Assembly (NCBI GenBank): GCA_013696785.1
Contig: JACCXW010000184.1
Location: 1 to 19,412, forward strand
Direction: 5' to 3'
Length of the DNA: 19,412 bases
DNA from: Geodermatophilaceae bacterium
GTDB taxonomy: Bacteria; Actinomycetota; Actinomycetes; Mycobacteriales; Geodermatophilaceae
Position 1 is the stretch's first letter; each line of letters begins with the position of its first letter. Below are positions 14,434 to 19,412 of this stretch, piece after piece. The notes below the pieces were generated by a model, which searched no databases, had not been told where the DNA came from, and saw only the letters and a list, made by a program, of their open reading frames with translations. Made by a program: the position numbers and the translations under genes.

Positions 14434-15453
14434 TCAGCGTTTCTTGCGTTTCGGTCTGTTGTTGGCCGGCCGCTTGCCGGGAGGCGGTTTGCGCGTCGCC
14501 CCCGACGAAGGTGCGCCGGAGCCAGCCTTCGGCTTCTCGATCGAAACGGGCGAGGGCGGCGGTGCCGGTGCTGCCGGCCGTCGCCCCTTCGGTTGCGTCG
14601 GTTTCGCGCCGGGCTTCGGAGCAAGCAGTTTGGGGTCGATCGCCGGCCGGTCGGGCTTGGTCAGATTCAGCCGCGATTTCGGTGGGTGCTTGTGCAGGAT
14701 GTAGAACTGCTGTCCCATCGTCCACAGGTTGTTCATGAACCAGTACAGCAGCACGCCGATGGGGAAGAAGAAGCCGGACACGAACAGGCTGACCGGGATG
14801 ACGTACAGCATGAACTTCTGGATCATCGCGGCCTGACCCTCGACCGGACCGCCCTTGCGCATGATCTGCTTCTGCGTGATGAACGTCGTGATCGACATCA
14901 GGATCATCAGCGTGAGGGCGACGGTCCGGATGCTGCCGTAGGTCACCCCCAGCCCGAGGATCGCTTCTTCCTTGGCCGGGTCCATGTTGAACGACGACGA
15001 GATCGGCGCCCCGAACAGGGACGCTTGCGCGGCGCTGTCGGTGAGCTGATCGGTCCAGGTGTACAGCCCGGCGGCGCCGGGACGCAGCCGGCGCAGCACG
15101 TGGAAGAGCGCGAGGAAGACCGGTGCCTGCAGCAGGATCGGAAGGCAACCGGACAACGGGTTGACCCCGCGCTCCTTGAACAGCTCCTGCTGCGCCTTGG
15201 CCATGCCCTGCCGGTCCGAGCCGTACTGCTTCCTCAACAGCGCGATGTCGGGTTGCAACTCCTGCATCGACCGCTGCGACTTCACCTGCTTGATGAAGAA
15301 CCGGAACAGCAGGATCCGCACCGTGACGACGAGGAAGAAGATAGACAAGGCCCACGTGATACCGGTGTCGGGGTCCAGCCCGATCTTCACGAAAAGCGAG
15401 TGCCACATCTTGAGCACGAACGAAATCGCCGTATAGAGCCAATCAAGAGACAA
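14434..15453 (-). CDS. yidC: membrane protein insertase YidC
   Basis: Inserts membrane proteins with or without SecYEG; 339 residues of the Oxa1 type without the large proteobacterial periplasmic domain. The first helix (about 31-53) holds the conserved groove arginine, Arg46 in VTVRILLFRFF. A charged cytosolic hairpin follows (57-97), then NPLSGCLPILLQAPVFLALFHVL (98-120), a segment at about 175-193 and a final segment at about 214-242. Residues 257-339 form a very basic Pro/Lys/Arg tail ending in RPKRKKR, of the sort that helps bind ribosomes. The start is TTG 15453, supported by AGGAG (15461-15465, minus) seven bases upstream. It overlaps the last 11 bases of yidD. Confidence 0.96.
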   Translation of the reverse strand: MSLDWLYTAISFVLKMWHSLFVKIGLDPDTGITWALSIFFLVVTVRILLFRFFIKQVKSQRSMQELQPDIALLRKQYGSDRQGMAKAQQELFKERGVNPLSGCLPILLQAPVFLALFHVLRRLRPGAAGLYTWTDQLTDSAAQASLFGAPISSSFNMDPAKEEAILGLGVTYGSIRTVALTLMILMSITTFITQKQIMRKGGPVEGQAAMIQKFMLYVIPVSLFVSGFFFPIGVLLYWFMNNLWTMGQQFYILHKHPPKSRLNLTKPDRPAIDPKLLAPKPGAKPTQPKGRRPAAPAPPPSPVSIEKPKAGSGAPSSGATRKPPPGKRPANNRPKRKKR

Positions 15454-15724
15454 GGCTGGGCTCCTGCCGCGGGGAGGGTCGGCTCACCGAACGGGTGCTG
15501 TGTACGGGAACCGGATCGAGTCCACCCGGATGCCACGGCGCGCACTTGACCAACCGGCGTACGGCAAGGAACAGGCCGATCAGTGGACCGCGGGTCTGCA
15601 GCGCCTCGACCGCGTAGGAACTGCACGACGGGTAGAACCGGCAGGTCGACGGCCATGCCGGGCTGACCCAGCGCTGATACATGCGGATCGGCCCGACGAG
15701 CGCTGCGATCAGCGCCGTTCTCAC
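15443..15724 (-). CDS. yidD: membrane protein insertion efficiency factor YidD
   Basis: Small inner-membrane-associated protein of 93 residues that aids YidC-dependent insertion. The family core is complete: IRMYQRWVSPAWPSTCRFYPSCSSYAVEAL, with the conserved Cys residues, and LVKCAPWHPGGLDPVP. The GTG start at 15724 overlaps the rnpA stop by four bases (GTGA), with GGTGAG upstream. The open frame extends further up, but only as the rnpA shadow. The gene overlaps the yidC start by 11 bases, so rnpA, yidD and yidC are probably translated in a coupled way. Confidence 0.94.
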   Translation of the reverse strand: MRTALIAALVGPIRMYQRWVSPAWPSTCRFYPSCSSYAVEALQTRGPLIGLFLAVRRLVKCAPWHPGGLDPVPVHSTRSVSRPSPRQEPSLVS

Positions 15725-16095
15725 GGGCTCACCGTCAGCGCAAGACCGAGCCGGGTCAGCGCTCGGTCCAGGTCGGTACCGAGGTCGGCCGATGACCGCC
15801 CTGACGCGGCCGGATTCGCTCGCACCACTACGCGGTCGCCCGGGTCGAACACGTCGAGGCGCTCCCACATGAGATGGCGCAGCCGCCGGGTCACCTCGTG
15901 CCGGCGTACGGCGTTGCCCACACTGCGGCCGACGACGAAACCGACCCGCGCCGATTCATGCCGGTACGGCGATGTGTCGCCGTCTTCAGCCGCGAGTCGG
16001 TACACGACCAGGGCGGTGCGGCCGGCTCGCCGGCCCCGGCGTACGACTGCGGTGAAGTCCTCACGGCGACGAAGCCGCGCAGGCGCTGGCAACAC
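15721..16095 (-). CDS. rnpA: ribonuclease P protein component
   Basis: Protein subunit of RNase P, which matures the 5' ends of tRNAs; 124 residues, normal length. LPAPARLRRREDFTAVVRRGRRAGR at the N-terminus and the RNR-like signature RVGFVVGRSVGNAVRRHEVTRRLRHLM are both typical. GTG 16095 puts the standard LPA sequence right after the start. It begins 5 bases after the rpmH stop, the classic rpmH-rnpA arrangement. The ribosome binding site is weak. The open frame continues upstream to 16464, over rpmH in another frame, and is not used. Confidence 0.95.
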   Translation of the reverse strand: MLPAPARLRRREDFTAVVRRGRRAGRTALVVYRLAAEDGDTSPYRHESARVGFVVGRSVGNAVRRHEVTRRLRHLMWERLDVFDPGDRVVVRANPAASGRSSADLGTDLDRALTRLGLALTVSP

Positions 16096-16100
16096 GCAGC

Positions 16101-16238
16101 TCAGGCCGACAGGCTGTCGCGGCCCTTGCGGCGCCGGGCGCCGAGGATGGCCCGACCCGCGCGGGTCCGCATCCGCAGCCGAAACCCGTGCGTCTTGGCC
16201 CGGCGTCGGTTGTTGGGCTGGAACGTGCGCTTGCTCAC
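16101..16238 (-). CDS. rpmH: 50S ribosomal protein L34
   Basis: Very short, very basic ribosomal protein of 45 residues. SKRTFQPNNRRRAKTHGF followed by RMRTRAGRAILGARRRKGR is the L34 signature, complete to LSA at the end. The GTG at 16238 has GGAGA five bases upstream. It is the first gene of the minus-strand run rpmH-rnpA-yidD-yidC-jag-rsmG and diverges from dnaA. Confidence 0.98.
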   Translation of the reverse strand: MSKRTFQPNNRRRAKTHGFRLRMRTRAGRAILGARRRKGRDSLSA

Positions 16239-16300
16239 CAGTGTCTCCAGGAGGGCTATGCCTGCCGGTGGCAGACGGTGGGTCAGGTACAGCTGCCCAG

Positions 16301-16306
16301 ATTCTA
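16301..16306 (-). promoter_or_regulatory. candidate -10 of the rpmH operon promoter
   Basis: TAGAAT on the minus strand is one base from TATAAT and fits TANNNT. No convincing -35 stands 16-18 bases upstream. The transcript would start near 16294, leaving a leader of about 55 bases. Confidence 0.4.
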
Positions 16307-16492
16307 CGGCTGGGTCGGCAACAGATCCGGGCTCGTTCGGCGCCCCCAAAGACAATGCAAGACACCGTGCGAGGCACGGCAAGAAGGGCACACTCGGCCC
16401 TTACGGTACCCCAGCCGAGACCGACCGCACGACGCCGGTGACCGCTGCCCTCGCAGCCGAACATTGAAGGGTAGCGTGCAGCAACCCTGCGC

Positions 16493-16522
16493 TTGTGAGT
16501 GCCACGCCGCCGCTGTTAGCGT
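16493..16522 (+). promoter_or_regulatory. candidate dnaA promoter
   Basis: TTGTGA (16493-16498, four of six matches to TTGACA), an 18-base spacer, and TAGCGT (16517-16522, TANNNT). The transcript would start near 16529 and cross the DnaA box at 16606-16614, which would allow autoregulation within the leader. Confidence 0.4.
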
Positions 16523-16605
16523 CGCCCGGCATCACCCGCGCAGAACAGCACATCCCGGACCGCACAACCGACGTTGCGCGGTCTCGACGCACCGGACACA
16601 CATCC

Positions 16606-16626
16606 TGTGGATAACCCTGTGGATGG
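16606..16626 (-). promoter_or_regulatory. DnaA box upstream of dnaA, with a degenerate neighbour
   Basis: TGTGGATAA (16606-16614) is the exact reverse complement of TTATCCACA. TGTGGATGG (16618-16626) is a tandem copy with two mismatches, 12 bases further on and in the same orientation. Probable site of dnaA autoregulation and/or origin function. Confidence 0.75.
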
Positions 16627-16677
16627 GGGTTCCTTCGTGCGCCTGCAACGCCGGCGGGCCGCTTCGTGCCGGCTGAG

Positions 16678-16684
16678 AAGGAGG
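16678..16684 (+). promoter_or_regulatory. ribosome binding site deciding the TTG start of dnaA
   Basis: AAGGAGG is near perfect and stands seven bases before TTG 16692. No ATG or GTG in the dnaA frame lies at a suitable distance. Confidence 0.8.
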
Positions 16685-16691
16685 CATCCCC

Positions 16692-18167
16692 TTGCCCGAC
16701 GAGCCTGCCGACTTCGAACGCGTCTGGTCGACGGCAGTGCACGGCCTGGGCACGATGGACCTCACCACCCAACAGCGCGCGTTCCTCACGATGACGCGCC
16801 TGCTCGGCCTCCTCGATGACACGGCTTTATTGGCTGTGCCCAACGAATACATGCAGGGTGTGCTGGAAACGCAACTCCGGCACCGGATCTCCGATGCGCT
16901 GAGCGCCGAGTTCGGTCGGATTATTCGGATCGCCGTGTCGGTGGATCCGGGGGCGACGGAGGGGCTGCCCGTTCACCCGACTCAGTCGGCCGCCGACCCG
17001 GATCAGGAGCCGTCCGTCGCTGGACCGGTGAGCGATGGCTACCGCGCGTTGGCACACCCGCTGGATGAGGAGCAGCCTGTGGGTGCAGCTGTGGATATCT
17101 TCTCCGAGCGGCGTACGGACCGGGCCCCGCAGCCGGCCAGGCTGAATCCCAAGTACACCTTCGAGTCCTTCGTCATCGGCTCGAGCAACCGGTTCTCGCA
17201 CGCCGCCGCGGTCGCTGTCGCCGAGGCACCGGCCAAGGCGTACAACCCGCTATTCATCTACGGGGAATCGGGGCTGGGCAAGACCCATCTGCTGCACGCG
17301 ATCGGGCACTACGGCTACCGGCTGTTCCCGCATGTGCGGGTGCGCTATGTCTCCACCGAGGAGTTCACCAACGACTTCATCAACCTGGTCCATTCGGGGA
17401 AGGCCGAGCAGTTCCGGCGGCGGTACCGCGATGTCGACATCCTGCTCGTCGACGACATCCAGTTCCTGGAGCGGGCCGAGCGCACCCAGGAGGAGTTCTT
17501 CCATACGTTCAACACCCTGCACAACGCGAACAAGCAGATCGTGATCACGTGTGACCGTCCGCCGAAGCAGCTGACAACGCTCGAGGATCGTCTCCGGACC
17601 AGGTTCGAGTGGGGACTGATCACCGACGTACAGGTGCCGGACCTCGAAACCCGGATCGCCATCCTGCGCAAGAAGGCGCAACTGGAGAACCTGCTGGTCT
17701 CCCCGGACGTCCTGGAATTCATCGCCAGCAAGATCCAGTCCAACATCCGCGAACTGGAGGGCGCCCTCATCCGGATCAACGCCTTCGCCAGCCTGAACGC
17801 GCAGAGCGTCGACCTCGCCCTCGCCGAGATCGTGCTGCAGGCCCTGCTGCCGGAGTCGGAATCCTCCGAGATCGACGCCGCCACGATCATGGCGGTGACC
17901 GCGGAGTACTTCACGATCAGCCTCGAGGACCTCACCTCGCACAGCCGCAGCCGGAACCTGGTCAACGCCCGGCAGATCGCGATGTACCTGTGCCGCGAGC
18001 TGACCGACCTCTCCTTGCCGATCATCGGCAAGCACTTCGGCGGCAAGGACCACACCACCGTCATGCACGCGGTCAAGAAGATCAGTGCACTGATGGCCGA
18101 ACGACGGCACATCTACAACCAGGTCACCGAGTTGACCGCACGGATCAAGCACCGGGACCGGCATTGA
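16692..18167 (+). CDS. dnaA: chromosomal replication initiator protein DnaA
   Basis: AAA+ ATPase that binds DnaA boxes, melts the origin and loads the helicase; 491 residues. Domain I covers about 1-90 (DFERVWSTAVHGL to RIIRIAVSVDP). Domain II is a short, loosely conserved linker of about 90-150. Domain III starts at NPKYTFESFVIGSSNRF, with Walker A GESGLGKT at 191-198 and Walker B LLVDDIQF at 251-258, then CDRPPKQL as sensor I. Domain IV covers about 390-491 and holds the DnaA signature, LIGKHFGGKDHTTVMHA-like with GGKDHTTVMHA at 450-460, which reads the DnaA box. The start is TTG 16692 with AAGGAGG seven bases upstream. Its likely autoregulatory box lies in the leader. Confidence 0.98.
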   Translation: MPDEPADFERVWSTAVHGLGTMDLTTQQRAFLTMTRLLGLLDDTALLAVPNEYMQGVLETQLRHRISDALSAEFGRIIRIAVSVDPGATEGLPVHPTQSAADPDQEPSVAGPVSDGYRALAHPLDEEQPVGAAVDIFSERRTDRAPQPARLNPKYTFESFVIGSSNRFSHAAAVAVAEAPAKAYNPLFIYGESGLGKTHLLHAIGHYGYRLFPHVRVRYVSTEEFTNDFINLVHSGKAEQFRRRYRDVDILLVDDIQFLERAERTQEEFFHTFNTLHNANKQIVITCDRPPKQLTTLEDRLRTRFEWGLITDVQVPDLETRIAILRKKAQLENLLVSPDVLEFIASKIQSNIRELEGALIRINAFASLNAQSVDLALAEIVLQALLPESESSEIDAATIMAVTAEYFTISLEDLTSHSRSRNLVNARQIAMYLCRELTDLSLPIIGKHFGGKDHTTVMHAVKKISALMAERRHIYNQVTELTARIKHRDRH

Positions 18168-18539
18168 CCGGTACGCCGCACCGCACCGGAACTGTCGGTA
18201 CCCAAAACGAGACTCAGCGAGTGCACAGCCTGGGGAGAACTCTGTGGAAAGCGGCCGGTACGTCTGTGCACATGCCCGGTCGGGTCAACCGCACAACGGC
18301 CACTCCACCGGGGACGGGGCCTGGCACACATCGTCGTCCACAATGCGCGCACAGCCCGCTTGGCCTCCCGAGCAGGCGAAAGGGACACTATCCACAGAGT
18401 GCACAACTGTGATGACGACGATGACTGGTACTTCTAGGCAGAACATCGCACGGCATCAGGAACGTGCTGGCCTGGGGACACAACCCACGGCAGCGTCAAT
18501 GCCCGGACAGCTGGGGCCCGAACGTATGGGGAGCGACAG
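18168..18539. other. oriC: oriC, dnaA-dnaN spacer
   Basis: 372 bases without a gene, in the place of the actinobacterial origin. DnaA boxes are mostly degenerate: TCGTCCACA (18334-18342) and CTATCCACA (18388-18396) have one mismatch each. TGTGGAAAG (18243-18251), TGGGGAGAA (18231-18239) and TGGGGACAC (18473-18481) have two or so in the reverse orientation. GTGCACA occurs three times (18221-18227, 18266-18272, 18399-18405), twice as GAGTGCACA. No strongly AT-rich unwinding stretch stands out. The dnaN ribosome binding site GGGGAG lies at 18528-18533. Confidence 0.8.
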
Positions 18540-19412
18540 ATGAAGTTCAGGGCCGAGCGGGACGTGCTGGCCGAGGCGGTCGCCTGGACGGCCAAGAGCC
18601 TGCCGTCACGACCACCGGTGCCCGTCCTGGCCGGGATCCTGCTCGATCTGTCCGGCGAGCACGGGTCGGGTGAGCAGGGATCGGGGGAGTCGCTCACGAT
18701 CAGCGGGTTCGACTACGAGGTGTCCACCCAGGCCACGATCGAGGTGCACGCGCAGAGCGCCGGCCGCGCTCTGGTGTCCGGGCGGCTGCTCGCCGACATC
18801 ACCCGGTCGCTGCCGCCGCACCCGGTCGAGATCGCCGTGGACGGACCCCGGCTCACGATCAGCTGCGGTTCGGCCAGGTTCACGCTGCCGACCATGCCGG
18901 TCGAGGACTACCCCAGCCTGCCGACGATGCCGACGACGGCCGGTGTGGTGGCCAGCAGCGACTTCGATACCGCGGTGTCCCAGGTGGCCGTGGCCGCCGG
19001 ACGGGACGACACCCTCCCCATGCTGACCGGCGTACGGCTGGAGATCGACGGCGACCGGCTGACCCTGGCGGCCACCGACCGGTATCGCCTGGCCGTCCGC
19101 GAATTCGGCTGGACGCCGGAGCAGTCCGGGCAGACCGCGGCCGTACTGATCCCGGCGCGCAGCCTGTCCGACGCGGCGAAGACACTCACCGGCGGCCCCG
19201 AGGTGACCCTCGCGTTGTCCAGCGGCGGTGCCGGCGAGGGGATCATGGGTTTCTGGAGCCCGAACCGGCACACCACGACCCGGCTACTCGACGCGGAGTT
19301 CCCGAAGTACCGCTCGCTGCTGCCGGCTGAGTCCGCAGCCACCGCCGAGGTCCGGGTGGCCGGCTTCATCGAGGCCGTGAAACGGGTCGCGCTTGTCGCA
19401 GACCGCGGTACG
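18540..19412 (+). CDS. dnaN: DNA polymerase III beta subunit (sliding clamp), 3' partial
   Basis: Ring-shaped processivity clamp of the replicase; the first 291 codons are in the window and the frame is open at its end. The N-terminus MKFRAERDVLAEAVAWTAKSLPSRPPVPVLAGILL is typical of actinobacterial DnaN. LTISGFDYEVST, FTLPTMPVEDYPSLP and LTLAATDRYRLAVREF mark the first two clamp domains, and FIEAVKRVALVADRGT at the edge starts the third. ATG 18540 has GGGGAG six bases upstream. Between strands of domain 1 there is a short repeat-like insert, SGEHGSGEQGSGES (about 38-51). Confidence 0.97.
   Translation, partial: MKFRAERDVLAEAVAWTAKSLPSRPPVPVLAGILLDLSGEHGSGEQGSGESLTISGFDYEVSTQATIEVHAQSAGRALVSGRLLADITRSLPPHPVEIAVDGPRLTISCGSARFTLPTMPVEDYPSLPTMPTTAGVVASSDFDTAVSQVAVAAGRDDTLPMLTGVRLEIDGDRLTLAATDRYRLAVREFGWTPEQSGQTAAVLIPARSLSDAAKTLTGGPEVTLALSSGGAGEGIMGFWSPNRHTTTRLLDAEFPKYRSLLPAESAATAEVRVAGFIEAVKRVALVADRGT

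Larger units (their letters stand above)
16239..16691. other. rpmH-dnaA divergent regulatory region
   Basis: 453 bases with no gene. Reading from the left: ATTCTA (minus TAGAAT, 16301-16306), a good -10 for rpmH about 60 bases from its start; a perfect hairpin CCGTGC-GAG-GCACGG (16365-16379); a candidate dnaA promoter (16493-16522); a perfect DnaA box (16606-16614); and the dnaA ribosome binding site (16678-16684). In related species this region forms part of the origin and controls dnaA. Confidence 0.75.

Noticed and set aside
14718..14726. TCGTCCACA, near-DnaA box in yidC
   Set aside because: One mismatch inside coding DNA; expected by chance.
14428..15549. 373-codon open frame antisense to yidC
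   Set aside because: His/Gln/Arg-rich shadow; yidC on the other strand has membrane helices and the conserved arginine.
1..19412. Defence system, prophage, insertion sequence, CRISPR or tRNA
   Set aside because: None seen: every sizeable gene belongs to the conserved origin neighbourhood, and there are no transposase, integrase, spacer-repeat or tRNA-like signatures.

Overview
The window is a high-GC actinobacterial chromosome segment around the replication origin. The order murJ - sigM - anti-sigma - trxB - trxA - GNAT - (aminotransferase - ddl) - parB - parA - rsmG - jag - yidC - yidD - rnpA - rpmH - dnaA - oriC - dnaN is the actinomycete origin neighbourhood known from Mycobacterium and Streptomyces. 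Supporting this are a MurJ fused to a pseudokinase (as in M. tuberculosis Rv3910), frequent GTG/TTG starts, parS-type sites GTTTCACGTGAAAC, and a DnaA box of the TTGTCCACA form. cwlM, which follows trxA in mycobacteria, is absent. An aminotransferase-ddl pair lies between the GNAT gene and parB. I cannot name the genus; an actinomycete outside Mycobacterium and Streptomyces is my guess.

Left part (1-6809, all plus strand). This holds the 3' part of a three-module MurJ lipid II flippase, a GC-rich stem-loop, a candidate leaderless promoter, sigM with a translationally coupled zinc anti-sigma gene, and the trxB-trxA redox pair. A sigma-R-type promoter (GGAAT-N18-GTT) sits just before trxB and helps to fix its start.

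Middle part (6810-11316). A GNAT gene (minus) converges on trxA. A 545-base gap without a convincing gene separates it from a plus-strand aminotransferase-ddl operon, which converges on parB. The aminotransferase appears to use a CTG start.

Right part (11313-16238, minus strand). Gene order in the direction of transcription is rpmH, rnpA, yidD, yidC, jag, rsmG, parA, parB: ribosomal protein L34, RNase P protein, membrane insertion, RNA binding, 16S rRNA methylation and chromosome segregation. Many are coupled by 4-11 base overlaps. Two parS sites lie in frame inside the long N-terminal extension of parA, each encoding V-S-R-E-T.

Origin (16239-19412). A divergent rpmH/dnaA regulatory region carries one perfect DnaA box. 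dnaA follows with a TTG start and a strong ribosome binding site. Then come a 372-base dnaA-dnaN spacer with weak DnaA boxes (oriC) and the 5' part of dnaN, cut by the window end.

I found no defence island, mobile element, CRISPR array or tRNA. The notable signals are regulatory or architectural: the sigma-R-like promoter, a GAGATC repeat cluster and DnaA box before parA, the parS pair in coding sequence, the CTG start and the MurJ fusion.
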